This document shows, one piece after another, positions 24,883-35,300 of a stretch of DNA of 64,000 nucleotides. Each line of letters opens with the position of its first letter. Within the stretch, counting starts at the first letter, position 1. The notes below the pieces were generated by a model. It saw only the letters and a list, made by a program, of their open reading frames with translations, was not told where the DNA came from and ran no database searches. Made by a program: the position numbers and the translations under genes. The stretch is from positions 39,028 to 103,027 of the forward strand of contig CAZLOH010000013.1 in assembly GCA_964561105.1 (NCBI GenBank). The letters are read 5' to 3'. This stretch comes from JADLHS01 sp964561105 (GTDB taxonomy: Bacteria; Verrucomicrobiota; Verrucomicrobiia; Limisphaerales; JADLHS01).

Positions 24883-25335
24883 ATGCCCCGGCGCGAACTC
24901 AAAAGCGGAAAGCAAGTTGCCGATTGGCTGACTGAACTTGGCGTGAGTCTCAAAGCGCCGGGCAACATGTCGCACATCGGCTCGCCGGCATTACTTTGGC
25001 ACGCCCATGATCGCGGCATCACCGGCGAACTTCCCGAGGCCAGCATGGACGTTGATCCGGTCACGGACTGTGACGAGGTGGCGATGCGCTGCTACGAAGC
25101 GCTCATGGGCAGCGAATTCGAGCGCACACATGGTTGGCATGTCAATCTGATGCCGGAATCCGTATTGCGGGAACTCCCGTCAGGTTGGGAGCAACGCTGC
25201 TAACGTCGGCGAATCGGCAAACTTCATCAGCTTGTTCCCGCCCGGGCCGATTTGCTCGCGCCCAAGTTGAAGCGCAACGAGCCACGCGACCGCGCCCATG
25301 CCGAATGGGCCGAACGCGTGGGATTGCTCGGCTGA
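24883..25335 (+). pseudogene. Nucleotidyltransferase-like protein with in-frame TAA
   Basis: The frame encodes MPRRELKSGKQVADWL, GSPALLWHAHDRGI, SMDVDPVTDCDEVA, GWHVNLMPESVLRELP and GWEQRC, then TAA at 25201. The same frame continues with RRIGKLHQLVPARADLLAPKLKRNEPRDRAHAEWAERVGL and TGA at 25335. Taken together it resembles DUF6036/AbiEii-type nucleotidyltransferases (MDVDPVTD acidic motif). It sits directly behind the duplicated ilvD end and is probably the remains of an older cassette at the same site. Confidence 0.6.
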
Positions 25336-25357
25336 ATCCGTGTGATACACTGGCGCC

Positions 25358-25639
25358 ATGTTCGTGAACGGCATCCATGTTCAAGAATACGCCAAGCTGG
25401 AATACGGCCGACTGCTCTGGCGCGTGCCGGCGTATCGTGAACGCCTGCTCCGCCACTGGCATGACTCGCGCCATCCGCACGCGGAACGCTTTGCCCAACG
25501 CGAGACGGAAGTGACGCGCATCTTGGAAAGCGCGAAGGATTCCGATGCCGCGCTGGACGCCGAATTGCGCCAGCGCAACTCCAGCCTGCGCGCGGTTGTT
25601 AAGGAAATCCCGTCCGTTTTTGGGTCCTTTTTTGAATGA
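25358..25639 (+). CDS. Hypothetical protein in the ilvD cassette array
   Basis: 93 residues, MFVNGIHVQEYAKLEYG, rich in Arg and Glu with a helical middle (RETEVTRILESAKDSDAAL). It overlaps no other supported gene and follows the broken nucleotidyltransferase by 22 bp. No family recognised. It could be another gene remnant. The next 464 bp (25640-26103) contain no gene I can support, only short inverted repeats such as CCAATCCGCGATTGG-like arms near 25770. Confidence 0.35.
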   Translation: MFVNGIHVQEYAKLEYGRLLWRVPAYRERLLRHWHDSRHPHAERFAQRETEVTRILESAKDSDAALDAELRQRNSSLRAVVKEIPSVFGSFFE

Positions 25640-26103
25640 AGCTTGTCTTCGGGAAATTCGCCGCCACCCATTGCAGTTTGACTCACGACCCCTCTCACCT
25701 GTTTCTCTCTCCGCGGAGAAGACGTCACCTTGCTCACTGCTGATCTGTGGCAGCCCTTGAACCAATCCAATCGCGGATTGGCTGCAGAAGCAGGAAATGT
25801 TTCTCCTTCTCCTGGGGGAGAAGGCCGGAAGGAGGGTGAGCGTTCAACAAATTGACGCTCACAACGCGTCGTCACAATGGTGGCGTCAGTCACGTTGCGA
25901 CCAGCCAATCTTCACAACGCGAGAGTTGCGACCGCCAGACTGAATGGCTTGCCCGGTCGAAGTGATCTTGATATGCTTGCCATCGCAACTGCGGCCACGG
26001 CATTGACAAAACAAATCAAGCACGATCGCCGGATGACGGGTGAACGGGGATCAGCTGTGGTTCTCGAGTTGCGCGAAATGTCCGGCGGCCTCGTCCGCGT
26101 TAC

Positions 26104-27507
26104 ATGAGAGCAAAATATCAGATTGCCGTCTGCCGCGTTGCACTTGCAATTTGGAGCAACGGGTCGCCCGAACCGTCGCAGGCCGGGTGGGCCAACGGGC
26201 CCTCCACCAACCAGGACTATTTTCTCATCGGTGTCTGGTTGCAACGGCCGGATGACGCCGCTCGCTGGCGCGCTGCGGGGATCAATCTTTACAGCGGACT
26301 CTGGCAAGGTCCCACAACCAGCCAACTGGACACGTTGCGCGCTGCCGGGATGCAAGCCGTCGTGGCGCAAAACAGCACGGGACTGCAGTACACCAACACG
26401 CTGAGCGACGGCCGGCCGGTGATTGTGGGCTGGTTGATGGATGATGAGCCGGACAATGCCCAGCCAAACGGCAGTGGCGGCTATGGTCCGCCAGTGCCGG
26501 CCGCGATCGTCCAGCAAACTTATCAGCAAATTAAAACCAGCGATCCAACCCGGCCAATCATCCTCAATCTCGGCCAGGGTCTGGGCTGGGACAATGCCAC
26601 CTGGTATGGGCAGGGCGGGCATATCAATCCGCCGGTGGATTACCCGCAATACATTCTCGGCTCGGACATCGTCTCATTCGACATTTATCCGATGACCAGT
26701 TCCGACAACGCGGTGGCGGGAGACGCGTGGCGCGTGGCGCTCGGAGTGGATCGCCTGCGTCAATATGCGCCGAGCAATCATCTCATCTGGTGCTTTATCG
26801 AAACGGGCGACATTTCCGGCGGCGGCAAGCAGGCCACCATCGCGCAAATCCGGGCGGAGGTTTGGATGGCTCTCATTCACGGCGCCACCGGCATCAACTA
26901 CTTCATTCACGGCAAGACTTCGGTCGCCAATTTCGACGACCGCGCCTTGCTCCGCCCGGAGAACGCCGCGCGCCTTGCCGGTGTCACCACGATCAACCAT
27001 GAAGTTCACTCCCTCGCGACCGCACTTAATTCGAGTTCCGTGACCGGCCTTGTTTCGTTGACCAATGTCAGCGACGCCAGTCCGGTGGATTTCATGGTCA
27101 AGCAGCAGGATGGAACAACCTATCTCTTTGCCGTGGGGATGCGCGACGTGATCACGACGAAGGGATTCCGATTCCAAAACTTCGCCGCCGGCAACCTGGA
27201 GGTGATCGGTGAGAATCGCACGGTAGCCATCACGAACGGTTTCTTCACCGACGCCTTTCATGGTTTCGAAGCGCACCTGTATCGCACCTTGGGCACGAAC
27301 CGTTTATCGCTCTCCCTTGAGTCGCCGAACGCGACGCTGTCCTGGAATTCCACCTCCGGTTTCGCGTACACCGTCCAATACAAATCGAATCTGAATCAGC
27401 CGCTCTGGCTGTTTCTGGGGAGGGCGGATGCCACGAGTGCCAACACAAGCTTCACCGATACTGCGCTGGCGGAGCCACAACGATTTTATCGAGTAGTAGG
27501 ACCGTAA
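26104..27507 (+). CDS. Secreted glycosidase-like TIM-barrel protein with C-terminal module
   Basis: 467 residues. The body resembles glycosyl hydrolase-like TIM barrels: WRAAGINLYSGLWQGP, VIVGWLMDDEPDNAQ (a possible acid/base Glu), DIVSFDIYPMTS, LIWCFIETGDISGG and GATGINYFIHGK. The end (ATLSWNSTSGFAYTVQYKSNL through AEPQRFYRVVGP) is a beta-sandwich module common at the C-terminus of verrucomicrobial extracellular proteins. The N-terminus lacks a clear signal peptide and looks odd, so the true 5' end may be lost or misplaced. Substrate unknown; a role in polysaccharide breakdown is plausible. Confidence 0.6.
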   Translation: MRAKYQIAVCRVALAIWSNGSPEPSQAGWANGPSTNQDYFLIGVWLQRPDDAARWRAAGINLYSGLWQGPTTSQLDTLRAAGMQAVVAQNSTGLQYTNTLSDGRPVIVGWLMDDEPDNAQPNGSGGYGPPVPAAIVQQTYQQIKTSDPTRPIILNLGQGLGWDNATWYGQGGHINPPVDYPQYILGSDIVSFDIYPMTSSDNAVAGDAWRVALGVDRLRQYAPSNHLIWCFIETGDISGGGKQATIAQIRAEVWMALIHGATGINYFIHGKTSVANFDDRALLRPENAARLAGVTTINHEVHSLATALNSSSVTGLVSLTNVSDASPVDFMVKQQDGTTYLFAVGMRDVITTKGFRFQNFAAGNLEVIGENRTVAITNGFFTDAFHGFEAHLYRTLGTNRLSLSLESPNATLSWNSTSGFAYTVQYKSNLNQPLWLFLGRADATSANTSFTDTALAEPQRFYRVVGP

Positions 27508-27637
27508 TGAGTTTCCGCGCCGAGCGGTCGCCGCCGCGCCAGGACGGATAAGTTACCGAGGGCTGAATCTACTGCTGAGTAAGCCGGCACTTCGCACTTG
27601 ATGAGAGCGGCCAACCGCATCGGCAACTCAAATGGGG

Positions 27638-29425
27638 TCAATACCAGTTCACGAACAACCGCCGATGGTCGCCACGCCCCACCTGCGGCACCTTGTCCAA
27701 CTTCGGCCCGACCCAAACCACCGCGAGTTCATCATCCATCGCACTTGCCACTCGATGCGTTCCCACCGTGAGTTCGACCGGACGATTCGACACCGCGCCG
27801 CCGTCGAGCGTCCCGACAAAGGGAACTTCCTCCTGTTTGCTCGCCACCGCCTTCATTTGCTCGGCCAGGGTCTCCGGATAGGTCCCGAGAATGTTCGACT
27901 GTTTCAATTGGGAAATCTGATAACGACCGGGGTGAATGATTTCAAAACTGCCACCGCCGCGAGGAAGCTTTGTGCCCAACACCCAAAAATCATCCCCCAG
28001 CGGAACATAATGTGCGCGGATGTATTCGTGATCCGCCTCCGGCAACCAATCCGTCCGATAATTCGGGATGATCACCGCCGCCGGGTTTGCCGCCAGCATG
28101 TCACGAATTTGGAGCGCTCCGGGTAGCTCAAAATTTTGAATATTGAGGCTGTGCAGGAAGGAAGCCGTGGCAATGGCAAATCGCGTCGGCACCAGCCCGA
28201 CACCGTCAAACACTCGATCCTTTGAAGGGTCGGTGAGATCTTCGGTTAGGACCATGAGCGCGTTCTGCCGGTAATTCGTCCATTCAAGATGTCTTCGCGT
28301 CACGAGGCTAAAAATTACGAGATGGGGGACCAACAGAAGACAGACAGTTAGATTTAACATCTCGGGGCGGTTGACGACCTCGTCCCACAGCCCGGAGACG
28401 TACCGAAATGCAAACAAAAAAGCAAAAGGTACGCAAAGCAGCAAGTTGTATGGAAATGGGGTCGGGTTGACGAAGAGGATCGCGAGCGTCCCGACAAACA
28501 GAGCTGCTTCAGGCAAGTATCCATTCCATTTCATCGCAACTTTTCCTTTGCGATAAAAGTCTCCCAACAACGCAACACATCCAGCAAGCACGAGCGCCAC
28601 TAAGCATGGTGATTGGCCCAATACACGCGCCAAGGTTCTCCACGGCCAAAACCGGACTTGCCCAACCGACACCTTCGATACGAATTCTACTCCCTCGGTG
28701 GAGGTTGCGAACAAGCCAGCAACACCTTGCCATCTAAAAAACAACTGTACGCCGGCGACGGCAGCAGCGACTCCAGCCAACCAGGCTAAGGCCAGTTTGC
28801 CTCGGCTCAACATGTGTCTGGGAGGAGGAAAAAGAAGGATAGCCAACGACATAGGAACGATGTACGCAAACGCTTTATGCGCCACCGCCTGGGTGACCAC
28901 ACCGAGTATGCCTACGATGAAAAAACTCTGACGGGTAGGAGGTTTCAAGCGCACGACGCACCATGTCAGCAGCAGACATGTGAGCATCAAATTATCATGT
29001 CGTATTTCAAACCCATAGTCCCAAAGTGGTGCTATGGTCGCAGCCGCCAGGAGAGCTACAAGCCCCCTCACAGAGCGCAATTTTTCACCAGTAGCTAGCG
29101 CCATCAAGAATACATTCAACCAGAATATTTCCACCATCACAAAACGGGCGGAGGTAAATATGTCCTCTGCCCGCTTGTCACCTCCTGCCAGCCATGACAA
29201 TGGAATTTGAAGTAGTGCCAATCCGCCCGGAAGCGTTCTGCCTTCACCCAGTGCCAACAACCTTGACGTGTAGATCTCAGCGCATTCGTCCACTTGGTAA
29301 ATACGCATGAACGCGATGCGAAGTGAAAACCGAATCAGGACCACTAGGCCTGCCAAAAGAAGAAGCCCGGTCAGCCAACGGGTCTTGTCTGCCGATCTCG
29401 ACCGTGACGAATTCAGTTGACTCAT
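27638..29425 (-). CDS. GT-C family membrane glycosyltransferase (ArnT/PMT-like)
   Basis: 595 residues from ATG at 29425 (MSQLNSSRSRSAD). A first transmembrane helix (LTGLLLLAGLVVLIRFSL) is followed by a loop with YQVDECAEIY, the acidic pair expected for lipid-linked sugar donors in GT-C enzymes, then about ten more hydrophobic helices and a soluble C-terminal domain. It would transfer a sugar from polyprenyl phosphate to a surface glycan, lipid or protein. It lies 28 bp downstream of gmd, so the two are probably cotranscribed. Base composition in the middle of the gene is lower in GC than the neighbours. Confidence 0.7.
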   Translation of the reverse strand: MSQLNSSRSRSADKTRWLTGLLLLAGLVVLIRFSLRIAFMRIYQVDECAEIYTSRLLALGEGRTLPGGLALLQIPLSWLAGGDKRAEDIFTSARFVMVEIFWLNVFLMALATGEKLRSVRGLVALLAAATIAPLWDYGFEIRHDNLMLTCLLLTWCVVRLKPPTRQSFFIVGILGVVTQAVAHKAFAYIVPMSLAILLFPPPRHMLSRGKLALAWLAGVAAAVAGVQLFFRWQGVAGLFATSTEGVEFVSKVSVGQVRFWPWRTLARVLGQSPCLVALVLAGCVALLGDFYRKGKVAMKWNGYLPEAALFVGTLAILFVNPTPFPYNLLLCVPFAFLFAFRYVSGLWDEVVNRPEMLNLTVCLLLVPHLVIFSLVTRRHLEWTNYRQNALMVLTEDLTDPSKDRVFDGVGLVPTRFAIATASFLHSLNIQNFELPGALQIRDMLAANPAAVIIPNYRTDWLPEADHEYIRAHYVPLGDDFWVLGTKLPRGGGSFEIIHPGRYQISQLKQSNILGTYPETLAEQMKAVASKQEEVPFVGTLDGGAVSNRPVELTVGTHRVASAMDDELAVVWVGPKLDKVPQVGRGDHRRLFVNWY

Positions 29426-29453
29426 GCGAATGAAGTTTGTGGCACGTCTTCCT

Positions 29454-30467
29454 TCACCCCGCCACCTGCACTTCCCCTTCTCGATGCCGGCGCAGCAGTT
29501 CAATGTCCGCGTCCACCATCAGCTTGGTCAACGCTTCAAACTTCGTCTTCGGCTCCCAGCCGAGTTGCTTCTTCGCCTTGGCATAGTCGCCGATGAGCAG
29601 ATCCACCTCGGCCGGGCGGTGGTAACGCGGGTCTATCTCCACATGCCGCTTCCAGTCCAACCCCACATGGCCAAAGGCCACTTCCAGAAATTCCCGGACC
29701 GAGTGCGTCTCGTTCGTGGCGATCACGTAATCGTCCGGCTCGTCCTGTTGCAACATCAACCACATGGCCTCGACGTATTCCTTGGCATAACCCCAGTCGC
29801 GCTTGGCGTCCAGGTTGCCCAGATACAGTTTGTCCTGCAGCCCGGCCTTGATGTGGGCGACGGCGCGCGTGATTTTCCGCGTCACAAAGGTTTCGCCGCG
29901 TCGGGGCGATTCGTGATTGAACAAAATACCGTTGCTGGCGTGCAACCCGTAGGATTCGCGATAGTTCACGGTGATCCAATACGCGTAAACCTTGGCGCAA
30001 CCATACGGGCTGCGCGGGTAAAACGGAGTCGTCTCGGTTTGCGGCGTCGCCAGCACCTTGCCGTACATCTCGGAGGAGGACGCCTGATAAAAGCGCGGTT
30101 TGAGGCCCGTCTCGCGAATCGCCTCGAGCAGGCGGATCACCCCCGTTGCGGTGATGTCGGTCGTGTATTCCGGGCTGTCAAAACTCACGCGCACGTGGCT
30201 TTGCGCGGCGAGATTGTAGATTTCCTCGGGCTGAATCTTGAGCATCAAGCGCGCGAGCGAGCTGGCGTCGCTCAAGTCGCCGTAGTGCAGGAACAGCCGG
30301 TTGCGGCTGGCGTGCGGGTCTTGATAGATCGGTTCGAGCCGGCCGGTGTTGAACGTGCTCGCCCGCCGGATGATGCCGTGGACCTCGTAACCTTTGGAGA
30401 GCAGCAGCTCGGCCAGGTAAGAACCGTCCTGCCCGGTAATGCCAGTGATCAATGCGCGTTTGGACAT
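29454..30467 (-). CDS. gmd: GDP-mannose 4,6-dehydratase
   Basis: 337 residues from ATG at 30467. Extended SDR fold: ALITGITGQDGSYLAELL (NADP binding), QASSSEMYGK and FYPRSPYGCAKVYAYW (catalytic Ser/Glu and Tyr-Lys), RRGETFVTRKITRA and RDWGYAKEYVEAMW. It converts GDP-mannose to GDP-4-keto-6-deoxymannose, the first step towards fucose, rhamnose or perosamine. No fucose synthase is adjacent, so the final sugar is not known. It heads an operon with the GT-C enzyme. The spacer 30468-30693 is a divergent promoter region. Confidence 0.95.
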   Translation of the reverse strand: MSKRALITGITGQDGSYLAELLLSKGYEVHGIIRRASTFNTGRLEPIYQDPHASRNRLFLHYGDLSDASSLARLMLKIQPEEIYNLAAQSHVRVSFDSPEYTTDITATGVIRLLEAIRETGLKPRFYQASSSEMYGKVLATPQTETTPFYPRSPYGCAKVYAYWITVNYRESYGLHASNGILFNHESPRRGETFVTRKITRAVAHIKAGLQDKLYLGNLDAKRDWGYAKEYVEAMWLMLQQDEPDDYVIATNETHSVREFLEVAFGHVGLDWKRHVEIDPRYHRPAEVDLLIGDYAKAKKQLGWEPKTKFEALTKLMVDADIELLRRHREGEVQVAG

Positions 30468-30693
30468 GTATGCTGCCGGGAAGATGCAGAAACCGTCCGG
30501 GCCAGCGCAAGTCTGGAAAGCCTGCGCAAAATAAATTCCGCCACGCAAGCGCACTGAGCGTCTCGAACCAGAGCCGGTTCGACAGGCAGCGCGAACAGTT
30601 GCTTCGTCGAACACTTGAATCCGCCCGTTCATGCTGCCTTCGCCGTCCAACTAAAGCGTTGCTCCGAAAAGCGCGGACTCTTACCGTCTGGGC

Positions 30694-31476
30694 GTGGCAG
30701 TCAAACTCACAATCCTCGGCAGCGGTTCCGCCGGCAACGCGTCTTATGTCGAAACCGACGAAGTGCGGGTGCTGGTGGATGCCGGGTTCAGCCCGCGTCA
30801 GCTTCGCCTGCGTCTCGCGAGCATCGGACGCGCGCCGGAAAACCTCACCGCCATTCTCATCACTCACGAGCACAGCGACCACATCGGCGGCCTGGCCGGC
30901 ATCGCGGCCAAACTCGGCATCCCGGTCTATTGCAATCGCGCCACGATGGAGGAAATCAAACGCTCGCTGCGGGTCGCGCTGGATTTCCGCCTGTTTGTCA
31001 GCGGCGGGAGTTTCGAAGTGGGCGACGTCGCGGTGGAAACATTTCCCATCCCGCATGACGCGCAGGATCCGGTGGGATTTCTCCTCCGCACCAGCGGCGG
31101 CACGATCGGGTTTGCCACCGATCTTGGCTACGTCACCCGGCTGGTGGCCGAACGCAGTCGCACGGCAAACGTGCTGGTGCTCGAATCCAATCATGACGTG
31201 AAGATGTTGCAGGAGTGCCCGCGCCGCTCGTGGAGTTTGAAGCAGCGCATCCTCAGCCGGCACGGGCATCTCTCGAACGAGGCCGCCGCCGATTGCGCCG
31301 CCGACATCATGACCGCCGGTCTGCGGCAGATTTACCTCGGGCACTTGAGCCGCGATTGCAACAAGCCGGAGATCGCGTTCGGCGTGGTGCAACGGCGGTT
31401 GCAACAAATCGGCGCCACTCACGTGCAGTTGCAACTCACATCGCAAGCCATCCCCTGCCCGACGCTGAGCCTGTAA
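30694..31476 (+). CDS. MBL-fold metallo-hydrolase (YycJ/WalJ-like)
   Basis: 260 residues from GTG. KLTILGSGSAGNASYVE opens the fold, THEHSDHIGGL carries the metal ligands (about 55-60), and IPHDAQDPVGF, ATDLGYVT, LESNHD and LGHLSRDCN complete the site. This is the YycJ branch of metallo-beta-lactamases, predicted 5'-3' exonucleases involved in DNA repair or envelope homeostasis. It is adjacent to a TrmH gene 11 bp downstream and is probably in one transcript with it. Confidence 0.85.
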   Translation: MAVKLTILGSGSAGNASYVETDEVRVLVDAGFSPRQLRLRLASIGRAPENLTAILITHEHSDHIGGLAGIAAKLGIPVYCNRATMEEIKRSLRVALDFRLFVSGGSFEVGDVAVETFPIPHDAQDPVGFLLRTSGGTIGFATDLGYVTRLVAERSRTANVLVLESNHDVKMLQECPRRSWSLKQRILSRHGHLSNEAAADCAADIMTAGLRQIYLGHLSRDCNKPEIAFGVVQRRLQQIGATHVQLQLTSQAIPCPTLSL

Positions 31477-31486
31477 CCGGCGCTCC

Positions 31487-32311
31487 ATGTTCACGGTTCA
31501 CCGCATTGACTCGCTCGACTTGCCGGAGCTGGCGCCGTATCGCACCCTTCGCCGACCAGCCGAACACCAGGCACAGGGCATTTTCGTGGCGGAAGGTGAC
31601 AAGGTCGTGCATCGGTTGCTGGCCAGTTCGCTCCCCATTGTTTCCGTGTTGATCCCGGAACATCGCTGGTCCGAATACGAACCCGGCTTGAAACGGAGCG
31701 GCGAGCACTTCCTCGCCTACGTCGCCCCGAAGGTCGTGGTGGAGCAGCTCGTCGGGTTTCACATGTTTCAAGGAGTGATGGCGGTGGCCAAAATCCCGCC
31801 GCCCGTCACGCTGGACGAACTGCTGGAGCGCACGCCTTCGCCCCGGCTTTTCGCGGCGGCGGACGGGCTGATGAATGCCGAAAATACCGGCGCGCTCGTG
31901 CGCAACTGTGTGGCGTTTGGCGCGCAGGCGTTGCTCGTTGGGGAAACCTGCGCCAGCCCGTTCCTGCGCCGCGCGGTGCGCAACTCCATGGGAACGGTGT
32001 TTCAATTGCCGGTCGTGCCCACCCCCAGCCTGGTCGCCGCGATCCAACACTTGCAGCGCCACGGGATGCGCTGCCTGGCCGCGCATCCACACACGGAGCA
32101 ACACCAGCTATGGCAGGAGGAGTTCGCGGGGGATTGTTGCATCGTGCTGGGCAGCGAAGGCGTCGGCCTGTCCGCACCCGTGCGCCAGGCCTGCGATGCC
32201 GCCGTGGTGATCCCGATGCAGTCCGGCGTGGATTCGCTCAATGTCGCCAGCGCTTCAGCCGTGTTTCTCTACGAAGCCTGCCGGCAACGCCGTTCCCTCA
32301 AGCGATTTTGA
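31487..32311 (+). CDS. TrmH/SpoU family RNA 2'-O-methyltransferase
   Basis: 274 residues. An N-terminal substrate-binding domain (LRRPAEHQAQGIFVAEGDKVVHRLL) is followed by the SPOUT knot domain: motif 1 AENTGALVRNCVAFGA, motif 2 CCIVLGSEGVGLS, motif 3 VIPMQSGVDSLNVASASAVFLYE. It should transfer a methyl group from SAM to a ribose 2'-O of rRNA or tRNA; the specific site cannot be told. Its last 14 bp overlap the 3' end of convergent glnE. Confidence 0.9.
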   Translation: MFTVHRIDSLDLPELAPYRTLRRPAEHQAQGIFVAEGDKVVHRLLASSLPIVSVLIPEHRWSEYEPGLKRSGEHFLAYVAPKVVVEQLVGFHMFQGVMAVAKIPPPVTLDELLERTPSPRLFAAADGLMNAENTGALVRNCVAFGAQALLVGETCASPFLRRAVRNSMGTVFQLPVVPTPSLVAAIQHLQRHGMRCLAAHPHTEQHQLWQEEFAGDCCIVLGSEGVGLSAPVRQACDAAVVIPMQSGVDSLNVASASAVFLYEACRQRRSLKRF

Positions 32312-35300
32312 AATACTGTTGGTAAACTTCGCGCACCGCCCGCCGCCATTTCGTCAGCGTCGCTCGAAACTCTTCCGCCGAAGCGAAACCGCACCGCACG
32401 GCCACCCGACAAAACGGCGCCGGATCCTCCGGCAGGACCGTTTCGCCTTCGTAACTCCAGCGGCGTAAAATCCCTTCTAACCGTTGGAGCTGGCGATAAT
32501 TCTCAATCAACTTCTCCGCGTCCGGCAACGCGGCTTCCGCGCGGCCACGTTCCAACGCGCGCAAGGTGTTCGCCTCGCGCCAGCCGTGTTCAAGACACAG
32601 TGCCTGGGCCACGAACTCCGCATCCATCAAACCACCGCGCCCGGTCTTGATCGCCAACTCATCCTGACCCGCCGGCGTTCGTTCCTTCTCAATCCGCATT
32701 CGCATCTCGTGGATTTTCATTTTCCAATCCTCATCGTAGCAGCCGGCGTGAGGAGGTTTTGACATTTCTGCTTTTCGCCTTCGGCCTGAAGATTTGAGCG
32801 TCGTCACCTCGACGACTGCCGTTGAAAGCGTTTTGAAATCTGTCAGCGCCGCTGCCAGCTTTTGAAATTTTTCTCCCAACGCAAAATCGCCCGCCACCGT
32901 CCGTGTCCGCGTCAACGCCTGGATTTCCCACAACTGCGCCCGCTCCCGGTAATAGCGTTCGTACGCTTCCAGCGTATTGACCAACAAGCCTTTCTCCCCG
33001 TCCGGGCGCAGCCGCGCATCCGTTTCGCACACGATGCCCCGCTCCGTGCGGCGCGACAACAACTCCAGCACCCGCGCCGCCAGTTTTTGACGCTGGGGCA
33101 ATTGCTTCACCGTGGCTTGGGTGACAAACACAAGGTCCAGGTCCGAGCCATAGTTGATCTCACCGCCACCCAATTTCCCCAACCCCACAATCACAAACGG
33201 CGGCGTCTTGAGCCGGCTTTCGCGCATCACCACTTCCAACGCATACTGCAGGCAGGCGTCCGCGAGGCCCGAGAGTTCGGCCAGGTGTTGCGTGAAATCC
33301 GCCAGCCCGAGAATGTCGCGCAAACCAATGCGCAGTCGCTCCGCCTCATGATACCGGCGCAGCCACGCGAGTTGATCCGCGTCATTCTCGCCGTGGCGCA
33401 GGTCGCGCAAAATTTCCGCCGCGTCCTTGCGTGCGCCCAACCGCTCGCCCACCACGAGATCATCCAGCAACTCCGGCGCGCGGATGACGGTTTCGGCCAG
33501 GAACTCGGAGCGATCAAACAGGAGCAGCAACAATCTGAAAGCCGCCGGCTGCTGGTTCCACAACTCGAACAATGTCGCCCGTGCGCCATATGCCTGCACG
33601 AACGCGTCCAATCGTGTCAGCACCCGATCCGGGTCCGAAAGAATCGGTTGGGTCGCGGCGGGAACCCTGGTTGCCGGCGGCGGAAGGCTGGCGGTTTTTC
33701 CGCCCTCCACGCGACACATCCCAAACAGCGTGGGCAACAATTCCCTCGCCAGTTCACTCGTCCGTTGGGACACATGCACAAACCCCGGCCCCTCGACGAA
33801 CTCCTGCAATCGGCGGAAGGCCGAATCCGGCTCCCGGAAGCAGTGCTGCCGCAAAATCTCCTTCCAGCGCGCCTCCATCGTGCCAAATCGTCGCGGGTAG
33901 TCTGGCTCCGGTTTTTCTCTGCCCGTCCGGAGCAAACTGTCATAGACCGCGCGCACGTTGCGCGTATGCTCGCGCTTGGCGGACTCGAAGGCCGTGGTCG
34001 AAGCAAAACCCATCAACTGCGCGATCCGCTCGCGCGCGACGGCATCCTTCGGCAGCGTATGCGTCTGGAGATTTTCCTCCATCTGCAAACGATGTTCCAC
34101 GTCCCGCAGAAAACGATACGCCGCGTCCAGTTGTTTCGCGGCCGCCGCTTCGAGCCACTGGTAGTCGGCCAGCTTCGCCAGGCCGGGCAGGGTTTGCGGC
34201 AGTTGGAGAAACGGCTGCCGTCCGGCGTGGAGCAGTTGCAACGCCTGCACGACAAATTCGATTTCGCGGATGCCGCCCGCGCCGAGCTTCACGTTGCGCT
34301 CGCGCTCGTCGCCACTGAGGATTTCGTTCTCAATCCGCGCCTTCATCGCCGCGATCTCGCGCAGCACATTCTCGTTCACCAAACGGGGATAACGAAACGG
34401 TTGCACCAGTTCCAGAAACTCACCGGCCAGGGCTTCGTTCCCGGCCACGCAGCGCGCCTTGATCAACATCATCCGCTCCCACGTCTGGCCCCATTGCGCG
34501 TAATAATTCTCATACCCGTCGAGTGACCGCGTGAGCGGACCGGCCTCGCCTTCGGGCCGCAGGCGCAGATCAATGCGAAACAAACTTCCTGCCGCGGTCA
34601 GACGCGACACTTCCGCGATGAACGACTCCGCCAGGCGATTGAAAAACTGGTGGTTCGACAACACAGAGCGCGGCGGCTTTCCCGGGCCCGGCGTCTCCTT
34701 GAATACCTGCCCTTCGTCCGTGTAAACGAACAGCACGTCCACGTCTGAACTGTAATTCAACTCCTGGCCGCCGAGCTTGCCCATGCCCAGGACGCAGAAC
34801 CGGGTTGCCTGCCAGCGTTCATTCGCATCCTGATGGTACGGTTGGCCGAACCGCAGCGTGTGTTGCCGCCAACACACCTGCCAGACCGTGTCGAGGCACA
34901 CATCCGCCACGTGAGAGATTTCCCGGGTGATTTCCACCACCTCGCTCAATCGCCCCAAGTCCCGGGTGGCGATGCGTAACATTTGTTGCTGCTTGAATTC
35001 GCGCAACCGATCCAAGGCGCCGGCGAAATCACCGGCGGCCAGCATCGGCGCGAACCACGCCGCCACTTCGCTCCGCAATCCCTCTTTGCGTCGCGGAAAC
35101 TGGATGAGTTCGGGTTTGAGCACCGAGAACCAGTCCGGGTGCGCGACCAGCAAATCACCCAGAAATTGAGACCCGGCGAACAGCGCGGTCAACACCCGGG
35201 CTTGCTCGGCGGTGACTTGCGACAACGAACCCGCCGCGCTGGTAGCCCCGAGCCGGTCCAGCACGCTCCCCGCCCGTTGTGGGTCCGCGCAGGATTTCAG

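Noticed and set aside
2553..25335. Stop-codon reassignment or selenocysteine/pyrrolysine read-through at in-frame stops
   Set aside because: Three different stop codons are involved, no recoding structures are evident, and core genes use the same stops normally.
25640..26103. Short ORF of 76 residues at 25877 as a gene
   Set aside because: No start context, no recognisable motif, and it overlaps the 5' end of the next gene in another frame.
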